In this document: positions 40,048-49,789 of the stretch, piece by piece
Position numbering within the stretch: the stretch's first letter is position 1
Layout of the letters: each line of letters opens with the position of its first letter
Source: an uncultured Prevotellaceae bacterium
GTDB lineage: Bacteria; Bacteroidota; Bacteroidia; Bacteroidales; Muribaculaceae
Length of the DNA stretch: 64,000 bases
Assembly (NCBI GenBank): GCA_900318205.1
Contig: ONJS01000005.1
Coordinates: 62,001 to 126,000, forward strand
Reading direction: 5' to 3'
The notes under the pieces: generated by a model
What the model was told of the DNA's origin: nothing
The model's input: only the letters and a program-made list of their open reading frames with translations
Databases searched by the model: none
Program-made: the position numbers and the translations under genes

Positions 40048-41082
40048 ATGACATATCGCCGCTATGCCGTCACGATGCTCGCCTTGACGGTGCTGCTGGT
40101 GCTGTTGGCACTGGCATGCCTCGTCTTTGGATCGGTGGACATCCCCGTGGGCAGGATTGTGGATATCCTGTCGGGCAAGGGCAGCGGTAACAAGGCGTGG
40201 GACATCATCATCCTGCAATCGCGCATTCCCATGATTGCCACAGCGGCACTGGCTGGTGCGGCGCTCTCCATCTCGGGTCTGCTGCTGCAGACGACCTTTA
40301 ACAACCCGTTGGCGGGGCCTTCGATACTCGGTGTCTCATCGGGTGCCGGCTTGGGTGTCGCTATCGTCATCCTGGCGTTGGGTGGTTCCCTGGGCGGCTT
40401 GCTGGGCGAGAACGTGGGCAGTTACTTGGCCATCCTCGTGGGAGCCTTGTTGGGTGCCGGCGTGGTGTTGGCGGTGCTCATCGCTTTCTCGACAATCGTT
40501 CGCAGCAACACGATGCTGCTCATCATCGGTATCCTTGTGAGTTACCTCACTTCAAGCGTGGTGCAGTTGCTCAACTCGGTGGCAACCGAGGAGGGCGTCC
40601 ACAACTATGTCGCTTGGGGCTTCGGTAATTTCTCAGGCGTCAGTGCGGCTCAGATGCCGGTCTATGCGGGTGTTATCATCTTGGCTCTCATCGGTTCGGC
40701 GCTTATGGTCAAGCCTTTGAATGCCATGTTGCTGGGTACGCGTTATGCCCGCAATTTGGGTATCAATGTGTCGCGTTCCCGCAATATCCTGTTGCTCATA
40801 ACGGGCGTCTTGACCGCTGTGGTGACGGCCTTCTGCGGCCCTATCGGCTTTATCGGACTGGTAGTGCCCCACATCGCACGCATGTCACTCGGTACAAGCA
40901 ACCACAGCCGCTTGGTGCCTGCCACCATCCTTGCGGGAGCCGATATCGCCCTGCTGTGCGCCCTGGCAAGCGTCTGCAACCCACATGGCATCATTCCTAT
41001 CAACGCCATCACGCCCATCATCGGCGTGCCCATCATCCTGTATATCATCATCAACCGTCGCCGAATACAATATTTTAACTAA
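40048..41082 (+). CDS. FecCD-family permease
   Basis: Starts at ATG 40048 (MTYRRYAVTMLALTV, 344 residues); a longer frame into the previous gene is spurious. About ten membrane helices are predicted. Family motifs are RIPMIATAALAGAALSISGLL, NNPLAGPSILGVSSGAG, GTRYARNLGINV and GFIGLVVPHIAR (about residues 268-279). It works as a homodimer with the ATPase encoded next. The two genes overlap by one base (41082). Confidence 0.95.
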   Translation: MTYRRYAVTMLALTVLLVLLALACLVFGSVDIPVGRIVDILSGKGSGNKAWDIIILQSRIPMIATAALAGAALSISGLLLQTTFNNPLAGPSILGVSSGAGLGVAIVILALGGSLGGLLGENVGSYLAILVGALLGAGVVLAVLIAFSTIVRSNTMLLIIGILVSYLTSSVVQLLNSVATEEGVHNYVAWGFGNFSGVSAAQMPVYAGVIILALIGSALMVKPLNAMLLGTRYARNLGINVSRSRNILLLITGVLTAVVTAFCGPIGFIGLVVPHIARMSLGTSNHSRLVPATILAGADIALLCALASVCNPHGIIPINAITPIIGVPIILYIIINRRRIQYFN

Positions 41083-41867
41083 TGAAAGAAAACAACGCCA
41101 TATTGTTCACCCGTGACCTTGCTGTAGGCTACCGTAATGGCAAGCAAGAAGTCACTTTGCTTAGCGGTTTAAACCTGACACTAGAAAAAGGCAAACTCGT
41201 TGCCCTGCTCGGACAGAACGGAGCGGGCAAATCGACCCTGTTGCGGGCCCTCACCTGTGATGAGCGCCCCCTGGGTGGAACAGTTGACATCAATGGCAGG
41301 AATCTTTTGGAGATGTCCCAGAAGGAACGTTCGCGCATCATCGGTCTCGTTTCGACCGAGCGCATCCAGGCCGGTGCCCTCACCGTGAGGGAACTGGTAG
41401 GGTTGGGACGTCAGCCGCATACGGGCTTCCTGGGACGATTGGATGATGAGGACCATGAGATCGTGAAGCAGTCGATGGCCGATTCGGGCATCATTGGCAA
41501 AGCAGGGGAATACATGGCTTCGTTGAGCGACGGCGAGCGCCAGAAGGCGATGATTGCCCGTGCCCTTGCCCAGCAGACGCCCATTATCATCCTCGACGAG
41601 CCTACCGCTTTTCTCGACGTCGCCAGCCGCATCGAGACGATGCGTCTGTTGAAGACCCTTGCCCACGACCGCGGCAAGGCTGTCTTGCTCTCTAGCCACG
41701 ACATTTCCCAGTCCCTTATGCTCGCCGACGAACTTTGGCTCATCACCACCGACCGCCAAGTCCTCACCGGCACCCCCGCCGACCTCATCAAGGCCGGCGC
41801 CATGGATCATCTCTTCGAAAATCGCTCTATCCACTTCAATCCCACCATCCTCGACTACTCTTTCTAG
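41082..41867 (+). CDS. ABC importer ATPase (FecE/FhuC type)
   Basis: The 261-residue ATPase has Walker A LLGQNGAGKST (residues about 42-52), a Q-loop region, signature LSDGERQK, Walker B IIILDEPTAFLD and the switch His in LLSSHD. It energises uptake through the preceding permease. It ends the eight-gene operon; no clear terminator follows. Confidence 0.96.
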   Translation: MKENNAILFTRDLAVGYRNGKQEVTLLSGLNLTLEKGKLVALLGQNGAGKSTLLRALTCDERPLGGTVDINGRNLLEMSQKERSRIIGLVSTERIQAGALTVRELVGLGRQPHTGFLGRLDDEDHEIVKQSMADSGIIGKAGEYMASLSDGERQKAMIARALAQQTPIIILDEPTAFLDVASRIETMRLLKTLAHDRGKAVLLSSHDISQSLMLADELWLITTDRQVLTGTPADLIKAGAMDHLFENRSIHFNPTILDYSF

Positions 41868-42078
41868 AAAAAATTGCAAGAGACTTGGATAATGCAAATT
41901 AATTACTTGGTAATCAATGATTTATCATTGATTTTCCGCTTCTTGTTCCCTGATTGAAGGGAATGCCTCCGATATTAGTAGTTGTTACACTTGTTTGGAT
42001 TGTTTGCTAAATAACTGATACATAGTTGTTTGTGCTTGTTTTGTGGTGGTGCGCTGACTCACTTTGTAGCCTAAAAAT
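41868..42078. other. Intergenic stretch, no gene seen
   Basis: AT-rich, with a small inverted repeat AATCAATGAT-TTATCATTGATT near 41920, and no reading frame worth noting. Confidence 0.5.
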
Positions 42079-42109
42079 TTGGTCAATTCAACAGTTTGTA
42101 GTACTTTTG
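42079..42109 (+). promoter_or_regulatory. Promoter of the 3D/RlpA-like gene
   Basis: TTG (42079-42081), 20 bases, TACTTTTG (42102-42109), 27 bases before the start codon. Confidence 0.75.
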
Positions 42110-42135
42110 CACTACAAACCAATTACTAACAACTT

Positions 42136-42528
42136 ATGCTAAGACGAGTTTTTTTAGCGCTTGCTGTTGTGATTGCTGTGTCTGCCGTAGGGCAGGATTT
42201 TAAACTGCACGCTACCAAATATCACCCTGGACAGGGTGGTGCTGGTTGGGTAACAGCAAGCGGAGACCGAATCAATTATGATAAGTTGAAAAACTATCAG
42301 ATTCGATGGGTCGCTCTCTCGCACGACATGTTTAACCAACATGGCTTTAAAATGGGCGACGTGATTATTGTTGAGAGTGAATCTACTCCCGCCATTAATG
42401 GCGAGTGGGTAGTGAAGGATAAGATGGGGCCGCGCATGCGCAAACGCATCGACTTCCTCACTCCGCGTGGTGACAAGTACAACTTCCGCAATGGATCGGT
42501 CACCATTCGCAAGAAGAAGAAAGACTGA
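42136..42528 (+). CDS. Secreted 3D-domain / RlpA-like double-psi beta-barrel protein
   Basis: A 130-residue product with a signal peptide (VFLALAVVIAVSAVGQ). ATKYHPGQGGAGWVTASGD, RWVALSHDMFN, FKMGDVIIVES and VVKDKMGPRMRKRIDFL fit a double-psi beta-barrel with the conserved Asp residues of the 3D/RlpA group, which act on or bind peptidoglycan. It is a single small domain, much shorter than RlpA, and lacks a SPOR domain. Enzymatic activity is not assured. Confidence 0.78.
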   Translation: MLRRVFLALAVVIAVSAVGQDFKLHATKYHPGQGGAGWVTASGDRINYDKLKNYQIRWVALSHDMFNQHGFKMGDVIIVESESTPAINGEWVVKDKMGPRMRKRIDFLTPRGDKYNFRNGSVTIRKKKKD

Positions 42529-42562
42529 ACTCGCAGGGAGACCTCGAGTGTTATTACAAAAA

Positions 42563-42605
42563 AACAGGGACGGGACAGATTACCTCTGCCTCGTCCCTGT
42601 TGTTT
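42563..42605. terminator. Bidirectional terminator between convergent genes
   Basis: AACAGGGACG pairs with CGTCCCTGTT, with A runs to the left and TGTTTC to the right. It serves the 3D-domain gene (plus) and the hexosaminidase (minus). Confidence 0.82.
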
Positions 42606-42620
42606 CTATCCGATGGGTCT

Positions 42621-44648
42621 TTACTTGACGATGACCTCATCGGTAAAGATCCAGGAACGGTCGTCGTGGGAAGTGGCCATGATGCGCAGGTAGCGCGTCT
42701 TGGCTTTGCCGTTCCATTGCCAGGTGTGGAAGGTGAGCCCCTGGCGCAGGTCTTTCTCGCTGGTCTGCCTGTAGAGTTCCTTCCAATGCTTGCTGTCGTT
42801 GCTGCACTCGATCACCATCAGTGCTGGCAGATAGATGTCCGGTCCCGCATTCTGCATGAAGTCCATGCTGATGCTGCCGATGTCGGTGCGCTTGCCCAGG
42901 TCGATGACCACGTTCACGCAGCTGTCGCCGATGAAGCCCTGCCAGCGACCGTCGCTATATTGCCAGCCGCCCCGCAGGCCGTCGGTCAACGTTGTCACGC
43001 CCTCGGCGGGGTAGTAGCGGTTATAGTTGCGCAGGTAGGTGACTTGGGCATACTCGGCCTTGTGCGGCCAGGTGACCTTGCTCTCGGGGCGTTCGCCCAC
43101 TTCATGGGTCAGGTCAAAGGCGTTGACGCCGCGGTCGATGAGTGAGGCGGTAAAACCGGTTGCACGTTCACGTATGTTCTGGCTCGTTGTGCCTCGCCAG
43201 GCAACCTCGGCAATGGCAAGCAAGCGAGGGTAGAGGCGGTTCTCAACCGAAGGTCCGTCGACGACATGCTCGGTCCACAAGCATGCCTGAACGCCCTTGA
43301 TGTGTTGTTGCTGGCTGTCATCAAGCGCTGCTAACGGGTCAAATGATGCAACCTGGGCAAAGGGCAGGTAGCTCCAGTCGAGGGCCGTGCCCGTTGGGGC
43401 ATCCTGATTGCGGTTTAGGTAGCAGTGGCTGTTGGGTGCCATGATTACGTCATAGCCGTTCTCGATGGCCTGGCGGGCGTAATCTGCATTGCGCCAGACC
43501 ATGGCGGTCTTGGTTGGAGATGCGGCATTGCCGCTGGCGATGATCTCGTCCCAGCCGATGAGTCTGCGGCCATGCTCATTGAGGTAGACGTTCACACGAG
43601 AGATGAGATCGGCCTGGAGGTCTGCAACCTTGTCGCCGCCCAGCTGCTTGAGGTGATCCTGACACCGTTGACATGTCTTCCATGCCGTCATGTTGGCCTC
43701 GTCACCGCCGATGTGGATATACTGTGACGGGAACAGTTCCATCACCTCATCAAGGACACCGCACAGGAATTCAAAAGTCTTCTCGTTGCTGGGGCACAGG
43801 TCACCGCTGTTCATGCCGCGGATGACGGCATCGTCTGGCGTCTGGCTGAGCGCTCCCGTGTCGGATTGGCATGCCAGTTCGGGATAGACGGCGAGCACTT
43901 CCTCGCTGTGTCCGGGCATCTCGATCTCGGGGATAATGGTAATACCGCGTTCAGCGGCATAGCCGATGAGCTCGCGCATCTGGTTCTTGCTGTAGTAGTA
44001 GCCGTATGCACTCTGGGTCGGCTTGCCCTTGCGTGTGTCCACAAATGTGCGGTCACGCCGTGTCCACCATTCGGTCCAGTCGTTTTGTGTGCGCCAGGCG
44101 GCAATCTGGGTGAGCAACGGGTAACGGTCAATCTGCAATCGCCACCCGGCAGCGTCGGTCAGGTGCAGGTGCAGTCGGTTCAGTTTCATGCTGGCCATGA
44201 TATCAATCTGGCGCTTGAGGCAATCCATGTCAAAGTAGTGCCTGGACACGTCAATCATGCAGCCGCGCCATTCAAAGCGTGGTGCGTCGCTGATGTCGCA
44301 GCAGGGCAGTTCCCCGTTGCTTGCCAGCAGTTTGAGCGTTTGTCCGGCATGGATGAAACCTGCCTTGTCATTGGCCGAGATCAGCAGGGTGTCGGGGCTG
44401 ACGTGCAGCCGGTAGCCCTCGGGGGGCATCTCTTCCTGCCTGATGATGCACACGCGGCTTGCCGCCTCATCGGGCATGGCAGTGAAATCTTGCAGATAGA
44501 TGTTCTGTGCCAGTTCGGGGCAGCTGTTCTCGATTCGCATAGGGATGGCAAAATCATAGCTGCCGTTCTCCCATTGCACCTGTTGAGGCATGGGGATGAG
44601 GATCTGTGCTGCCGTGACAGCGCTGGTAAGGATACTCAGGATGCTCAT
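42621..44648 (-). CDS. GH20 beta-N-acetylhexosaminidase with F5/8-type C-terminal domain
   Basis: The 675-residue product has a short signal-like start (MSILSILTSAVTAAQ), a GH20b-type domain (to about residue 125), and the catalytic barrel with FEWRGCMIDVSRHYF, LHLHLTDAAGWR, PEIEMPGHSEE and the acid-base HIGGDEA. The region after about residue 530 resembles a discoidin (F5/8 type C) sugar-binding domain (CVNVVIDLGKRTDIGSIS, ECSNDSKHWKEL). It removes terminal GlcNAc or GalNAc from host or microbial glycans in the periplasm or at the surface. A short ORF, MKRLLSLLNDD, out of frame just upstream, looks like a displaced signal-peptide start, so a frameshift at the very N-terminus is possible. Confidence 0.93.
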   Translation of the reverse strand: MSILSILTSAVTAAQILIPMPQQVQWENGSYDFAIPMRIENSCPELAQNIYLQDFTAMPDEAASRVCIIRQEEMPPEGYRLHVSPDTLLISANDKAGFIHAGQTLKLLASNGELPCCDISDAPRFEWRGCMIDVSRHYFDMDCLKRQIDIMASMKLNRLHLHLTDAAGWRLQIDRYPLLTQIAAWRTQNDWTEWWTRRDRTFVDTRKGKPTQSAYGYYYSKNQMRELIGYAAERGITIIPEIEMPGHSEEVLAVYPELACQSDTGALSQTPDDAVIRGMNSGDLCPSNEKTFEFLCGVLDEVMELFPSQYIHIGGDEANMTAWKTCQRCQDHLKQLGGDKVADLQADLISRVNVYLNEHGRRLIGWDEIIASGNAASPTKTAMVWRNADYARQAIENGYDVIMAPNSHCYLNRNQDAPTGTALDWSYLPFAQVASFDPLAALDDSQQQHIKGVQACLWTEHVVDGPSVENRLYPRLLAIAEVAWRGTTSQNIRERATGFTASLIDRGVNAFDLTHEVGERPESKVTWPHKAEYAQVTYLRNYNRYYPAEGVTTLTDGLRGGWQYSDGRWQGFIGDSCVNVVIDLGKRTDIGSISMDFMQNAGPDIYLPALMVIECSNDSKHWKELYRQTSEKDLRQGLTFHTWQWNGKAKTRYLRIMATSHDDRSWIFTDEVIVK

Positions 44649-44709
44649 ATGTCGTCGTTTAATAAGGATAATAATCTTTTCATGAGAATGTCCACAGCTG
44701 TGTGAGTGG

Positions 44710-46329
44710 TCATTCGGTAATCGGGAAGGCCGCCTTGTGTTTGTTCAGGGCCCTCAGTGCCGTCTGGACGATATTGTCGTTGCGGCTCACGATGAATGAA
44801 TATCCCTCGGGGCCAAAGATGTCGTGGGCGATGATTGATTTTATTTTGGTCAAAATCAGATCGCGGGATTTGTTGATGTAGTACCATCGCGGTGCTATGC
44901 CGTTGGCTGCGGCAAATTCGGCAAATCCTTTGATGATGTCATTATCAATCGGCGTCGTGCGCAAGAATTGCTTGTAGTCGCTCATCGCCTCAAGGGTCTT
45001 GCGGTTGTTCTCGCAATAAGTGAAGGCAAAACGCTGTAACAGACCGTTATTCTCAACATCAACGTAGTACTTGGTGATTCCTGCCGTGTCGCGCGCGACA
45101 AAATAGTCGGGAATGATGCCACCACCGCCATAGACCGTGCGGCCATGTCGTGTGGTGAATACTTGACTCTTGTCAATCCTGATGCTGTCTTGGTTGTAGA
45201 GTTCGCCGTGCTTGAAGCGCTCCAGCAGCTCGTCATCATAGTAGTGGGCGTCATGATGCTTGTAATCCTTCTGGATGCAACGGCCGCTGGGGGTGTAGTA
45301 GCGTGCTACGGCAAGTCGGATGATACTGCTGTCAGGAAGGACAAAGTCATTCTGTACCAATCCCTTGCCAAAGGAGCGACGGCCCACGATGAGGGCGCGG
45401 TCATTATCCTGGAGCGCACCAGCAAAAATCTCACTGGCGCTGGCGCTGTACTCGTCGATAAGGACTGCAAGTTCGACATTCTGGAATGCCCCTTTCCCAT
45501 CACTCTTATAGGAATGGTTATACTGTTTGTGCCTGCCGCGTGTGGAGACGATGGGCTGTCCTGCCTGCAAGAACTCGTTGGTCATGAGGACCGCTATTTC
45601 CATATAACCGCCACCATTGCCTCTCAGGTCAATGATGAGGCGCTTTGCGCCTTGGTTCTGCAGTTGGGTTAAAGCCTGCACAAACTCTTCATAGGTCTTG
45701 CACTCAAACTGGTTGACCTTGACGTATCCCGTATTCCTGTCAAGCATGTAGTGGGAATCGATGGTCTTCTTTATAATCTTGTTGCGCGTCACGGTGAAGT
45801 CAAGAATCTTGGGATAGCCATGGCGTTGCACGCTCAACGTGACATTACTCCCATCGGGTCCGCTCAAGAGTTTGAAGATTTCGCCTGAGTTTTTCTTGAT
45901 ATTTGCGATTGGTTGCCCGTCAATCTTCACGATACAGTCACCAGGCAGGATGCCGGCTATATCGCTGGGACCAGCGGGAACAATGCATTCTACGTGGATC
46001 GTGTCGTTGAAGTTGATGAGGACAATGCCGATGTCAGGAATGACCCCGTCAGGCTTGTTCTTGGTGATTCTGGAATATTGGGACTCAAAGTAACTGGTGT
46101 GGGGGTCAAGTCCTCTCAGGATGTGAGGGATGTTCCTCTCCATGAGGCTGTCCAGGTCCACGTCGTCCACATATTCTTCGGCAATAAGGTCTAGAATGGC
46201 TTTTACTTTAGGGTCACCGCCTCCAGGCCTTTCAGCCGAATTCAAGAAATGCCGGTCAATGAAGCACCCCGCCACCAGCGCTATAAGTGCGATGGCAATG
46301 GTCAACCAGATGGGTGTGCTTTTTTTCAT
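44710..46329 (-). CDS. S41 C-terminal processing protease 2
   Basis: The 539-residue product has an N-terminal membrane helix (IWLTIAIALIALVAGCFI), a PDZ domain (about 85-180, with GDCIVKIDGQP), and a tail-specific protease core: RLIIDLRGNGGGYME, the Ser of EYSASASEIFAGAL and the Lys of GRRSFGKGLVQ. It is anchored in the inner membrane with the protease in the periplasm. It aligns end to end with the next upstream gene and ends with the same ALNKHKAAFPITE motif. It lies 32 bases behind it, so it is a tandem duplicate. Confidence 0.95.
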   Translation of the reverse strand: MKKSTPIWLTIAIALIALVAGCFIDRHFLNSAERPGGGDPKVKAILDLIAEEYVDDVDLDSLMERNIPHILRGLDPHTSYFESQYSRITKNKPDGVIPDIGIVLINFNDTIHVECIVPAGPSDIAGILPGDCIVKIDGQPIANIKKNSGEIFKLLSGPDGSNVTLSVQRHGYPKILDFTVTRNKIIKKTIDSHYMLDRNTGYVKVNQFECKTYEEFVQALTQLQNQGAKRLIIDLRGNGGGYMEIAVLMTNEFLQAGQPIVSTRGRHKQYNHSYKSDGKGAFQNVELAVLIDEYSASASEIFAGALQDNDRALIVGRRSFGKGLVQNDFVLPDSSIIRLAVARYYTPSGRCIQKDYKHHDAHYYDDELLERFKHGELYNQDSIRIDKSQVFTTRHGRTVYGGGGIIPDYFVARDTAGITKYYVDVENNGLLQRFAFTYCENNRKTLEAMSDYKQFLRTTPIDNDIIKGFAEFAAANGIAPRWYYINKSRDLILTKIKSIIAHDIFGPEGYSFIVSRNDNIVQTALRALNKHKAAFPITE

Positions 46330-46361
46330 GCAAACGGTGAGAGAAGGCTATGAAAGTCAGT

Positions 46362-47984
46362 CTAGTCTGTGATTGGGAAGGCTGCCTTGTGCTTGTTCAT
46401 TGCCTTGAGGGCCTCTTGAACCGTTTTGTCATTGCGGTTCAGGATGGGATAGAACGCTTGGTTGCCAAAGATGTCGCGGGCAATCAGGGCCTTCAGGTTG
46501 GTCACAATCAGGTCTTGTGACTGATTGATATAATACCAGCGTGGGGCGACTCCGTTGTTGGCGGCATAGTCGGCAAAGTCCTTGATCAGTACTTCGTCAC
46601 TGGGAGCCATGCGCAGGAACTGCAAGTAGTCGTCCATCTTGTTGAGCGAGGCGCGGTTGTTGTTGCAGTAGTTGAAGGCATAGCGCTGTAGCAGACCGGC
46701 GTTGGCTACTTCGATATAGTAATTGGAAATGCCTGTCGTGTCACGTGCCACAAAGATGTCGGGCACAATGCCTCCACCGCCATAGACCGTGCGGCCATAG
46801 GCTGTCTTGAAGACTTGGCTCTTGTCAATCTTCATGCTGTCGCGGCTATACAACTCGCCATGGGCATAGCGGTCAATAAGTTCCTTTTCATAATCGAGCA
46901 TACCCTCCTTGTAATCCTTCTGGATACAACGGCCGCTAGGTGTGTAGTAGCGTGCGGTGGTCAAGCGGATGGCACTGCTGTCGGGCAGAACAAACTCCTT
47001 CTGTACAAGACCCTTGCCAAAGGAGCGGCAACCCACGATGAGGCCGCGGTCGTTGTCCTGCATGGCACCGGCAAAAATCTCGCTGGCACTGGCACTGAAC
47101 TCGTCGATGAGCACGGCCACCTCGGCATCCTGGAATGAACCGTTGCCGTCGCTCCACACCTCACTGTCGTCACGTTTGTAACGTCCCTTGGTGAAGACGA
47201 TGAGTTGGTTGGCGGGCAGGAACTCGTTGGCCATGAGCACGGCCATCTCCATGAAGCCGCCACCATTGCCGCGCAGGTCGATCATGTAACGCTTGGCACC
47301 GTCTTCCTGCAGGCTTGCCATAGCGGTGATGAATTCGTCATAGGTGTGTCGGCCGAACTGGTTGATCTTGATATAGCCCGTGTTCTTGTCGATCATGTAG
47401 TAGGCGTCAACAGTGTTGACGGGGATATCGCCACGCGTCACGGTAAAAGTGAGCATCTTGCTGGTGTTCTGGCGCTTGATGCCCAGCTTCACCTTGCTGC
47501 CCTTGTCACCGCGCAGGCGTTTCATGACCTCGCCGTTACTGATCTTGGGACCGGTGGCCACGCTGTCGTCAATCATGACGATTTTGTCACCTGCCATGAG
47601 TCCCACTTTCTCGCTGGGGCCGCCAGGAATGACTTCCACAACGCCGATGGTGTCGTTGACCATCACAAAGGAGATGCCGATGCCGCTGAACGAGCCGTTC
47701 AGGTCATCGGTCGCAGCCTTCAGGTCCTCGGCACTGAAGTAACTGGTATGCGGGTCCAGATTGCTCAGTATCTCAGGGATGCTCATCTCGATGAGGTCCT
47801 TGAGGTTGGTCGTATCGACGTAGTCCTGGGCAATCAGGTTGAGGATAGCATTGAGTTTGCGGTCGTTTTCGGCAACGGGTTTATTGACAGTGAAACGGCT
47901 GCCGATAAAGATGCCCACCACCACCGCCAGGGCTATGGCGAGGGGTAACCAGATGGGTTGACGTGTGGACTTCTGATTCATCAT
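46362..47984 (-). CDS. S41 C-terminal processing protease 1
   Basis: The 540-residue product has an N-terminal helix (WLPLAIALAVVVGIFIG), PDZ domain (with GDKIVMIDDSV) and protease core: RYMIDLRGNGGGFME, EFSASASEIFAGAM and GCRSFGKGLVQ, with Ser and Lys of the dyad intact. CTP proteases trim the C-termini of periplasmic or lipoprotein substrates. It follows the dCMP deaminase gene by 30 bases and precedes its paralogue, so all are one operon. Confidence 0.95.
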   Translation of the reverse strand: MMNQKSTRQPIWLPLAIALAVVVGIFIGSRFTVNKPVAENDRKLNAILNLIAQDYVDTTNLKDLIEMSIPEILSNLDPHTSYFSAEDLKAATDDLNGSFSGIGISFVMVNDTIGVVEVIPGGPSEKVGLMAGDKIVMIDDSVATGPKISNGEVMKRLRGDKGSKVKLGIKRQNTSKMLTFTVTRGDIPVNTVDAYYMIDKNTGYIKINQFGRHTYDEFITAMASLQEDGAKRYMIDLRGNGGGFMEMAVLMANEFLPANQLIVFTKGRYKRDDSEVWSDGNGSFQDAEVAVLIDEFSASASEIFAGAMQDNDRGLIVGCRSFGKGLVQKEFVLPDSSAIRLTTARYYTPSGRCIQKDYKEGMLDYEKELIDRYAHGELYSRDSMKIDKSQVFKTAYGRTVYGGGGIVPDIFVARDTTGISNYYIEVANAGLLQRYAFNYCNNNRASLNKMDDYLQFLRMAPSDEVLIKDFADYAANNGVAPRWYYINQSQDLIVTNLKALIARDIFGNQAFYPILNRNDKTVQEALKAMNKHKAAFPITD

Positions 47985-48014
47985 TTCGTTTTTAGTTTTT
48001 CTAGGCGTCAGTTG

Positions 48015-48536
48015 TCATCTTGCAACTTCTAACTCTTTAGCGACTTCTTGATAGTGGCTCTCGCTGTTGTCGCTGGTAATGGCAACGGGTTCACACTGGT
48101 CGCCGTGTTGCCACAGGTGGACGATCTCGATGCCGGCACGGCACAGCAGGTCCACGCCGTCGTGCATACGGTAGTACTCACCGAACACGATGCGACGGAT
48201 GCCTGCCTGGATGATGAGTTTGCTACACTCCATGCAGGGCGATGTGGTGACATAGAGCGTCGCTCCGTCGCTGCTGTTGTTGCTGCGGGCAACCTTGGTG
48301 ATGGCGTTGGCCTCGGCATGCAGGACATAGGGCTTGGAACGATCACCGCCCTCTTCCTCGCACACGTTCTCAAAGCCTGCAGGCGTGCCGTTGTAGCCGT
48401 CGCTGATGATCATTTTGTCCTTGACCAGCAACGCGCCTACCTGTCGACGTTTACAATAGGAATTTTCGGCCCAAATTTGCGTCATGCGCAGGTACCTTAA
48501 GTCGAGTAGCAACTGTTTTTTCTCTTGAGCGTCCAT
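48015..48536 (-). CDS. dCMP deaminase
   Basis: Converts dCMP to dUMP for thymidylate synthesis. The 173-residue product has the zinc and proton-shuttle motif HAEANAI and PCMECSKLI, plus GYNGTPAGFENVCEEEGG typical of the ComEB type. It is the first gene of the S41-S41-GH20 operon on the minus strand. A TAACTTTG -7 box lies on its strand at 48556-48563. Confidence 0.96.
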   Translation of the reverse strand: MDAQEKKQLLLDLRYLRMTQIWAENSYCKRRQVGALLVKDKMIISDGYNGTPAGFENVCEEEGGDRSKPYVLHAEANAITKVARSNNSSDGATLYVTTSPCMECSKLIIQAGIRRIVFGEYYRMHDGVDLLCRAGIEIVHLWQHGDQCEPVAITSDNSESHYQEVAKELEVAR

Positions 48537-48812
48537 TAGCTTCAGTTTTAATCTGCAAAGTTAGTTATTTTTTTGCCTAAAGATGCAACCTCAATCTTTT
48601 TTCTCATTAAAAAGACAAATATTTTTTCTTTTTCCTCAACAAGGCTCCTCAAAACGTCCGAGGCACACCCCTCGGGAGTGTAAAAAAGTGTGACAATACT
48701 CAGTTTTTGGTTAAATCATCCAAACGAATGCAACATTTTGCCCTTTTTTACGTCTATATAGGAGTAACGTGTACAAATATTGACAGATTATTACATGACT
48801 AAATAGAGAAAT
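48537..48812. other. Divergent promoter region
   Basis: The left part carries the -7 box of the dCMP deaminase gene (48556-48563, minus). A small hairpin, CCGAGG-cacacc-CCTCGG, lies at about 48659-48676. A promoter for the OmpA gene was not clearly resolved. Confidence 0.5.
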
Positions 48813-49667
48813 ATGAAAAAAAGTGTTTTGATGATGACCCTGCTGGCGGGTCTTATGCTCGTGAGCAGCTGTGCCAGCAAGAAGGACCTGCAGGATTGCC
48901 GTGAGCAAAACCAGAAATTGCTCGAGACCGGTAAGGAAATGATCATGAACTATCAGCAGACCAAGGAGCAACTGGCTGCTGCCAATGCACGTGTCTCCTC
49001 GCTCGAGGACCAGTTGGCACGCGCACGCGAGGACTATGCTCAGCTGCAGAATTCGCTCGACAAGAGCCTTGTCAACTCCAGCCAGAGCAATGTCTCGATC
49101 GAGAAACTCGTGGACCAGATCAACGAGAGCAACCAGTACATCCGTCACCTGACCGACCTGAAGTCCAAGAGTGACTCACTCAACATGGCGCTGACCAACA
49201 AGTTGACGCGTTCCCTCTCCAAGGAAGAACTCAAGGATGTTGATGTGCAGGTGCTCAAGGGTGTAGTCTATATCTCACTGGCCGACAATATGCTTTACAA
49301 GAGCGGTTCCTATGAGATTAACGACCGTGCCGCCGAGACACTCTCAAAGATTGCCAAAATCATCAATGACTACAAGGACTATGACGTTCTCATCGAGGGT
49401 AATACCGATGACGTGCCCATCCGTCGCGAGAACATCCGCAACAACTGGGACCTCTCCTGTCTGCGTGCATCGTCGGTGGTACAAGCCCTGCAGAACAATT
49501 TCGGTGTCGATCCTAAGCGCTTGACCGCCGGTGGCCGTGGCGAGTACAATCCCGTGGTCAGCAACAGTACGGCAACGGGCAAGCAGCGCAACCGCCGCAC
49601 CCAGATCATTATCACTCCCAAGCTTGAAGAGTTCCTTGAACTCATCGATGACGCTCCCGAGGATTAA
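48813..49667 (+). CDS. OmpA-family outer-membrane lipoprotein
   Basis: A 284-residue lipoprotein (LAGLMLVSSC, Cys20). A coiled-coil linker with Leu/Gln heptads follows (about 30-130), and then the OmpA-like peptidoglycan-binding domain with IEGNTDDVPI, NWDLSCLRASSVVQAL and GGRGEYNP, NRRTQIIITPK. It tethers the outer membrane to the wall. It ends in an independent terminator and is divergent from the dCMP deaminase operon. Confidence 0.95.
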   Translation: MKKSVLMMTLLAGLMLVSSCASKKDLQDCREQNQKLLETGKEMIMNYQQTKEQLAAANARVSSLEDQLARAREDYAQLQNSLDKSLVNSSQSNVSIEKLVDQINESNQYIRHLTDLKSKSDSLNMALTNKLTRSLSKEELKDVDVQVLKGVVYISLADNMLYKSGSYEINDRAAETLSKIAKIINDYKDYDVLIEGNTDDVPIRRENIRNNWDLSCLRASSVVQALQNNFGVDPKRLTAGGRGEYNPVVSNSTATGKQRNRRTQIIITPKLEEFLELIDDAPED

Positions 49668-49717
49668 TGGACAGGTTGTCTGCTTGTGTGAGACGACTTA
49701 ACAAGCATTAAAGATTA

Positions 49718-49760
49718 CGGTCGCAGGGCTATGAGTGATGCCCTGCGACCGCTTTATTAT
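49718..49760 (+). terminator. Terminator after the OmpA gene
   Basis: CGGTCGCAGGGC pairs with GCCCTGCGACCG, followed by CTTTATTATT. It may also act for glmS, which converges here. Confidence 0.85.
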
Positions 49761-49789
49761 TCTGGCAGTGGAGCCTTGGTGTCGAGGAC

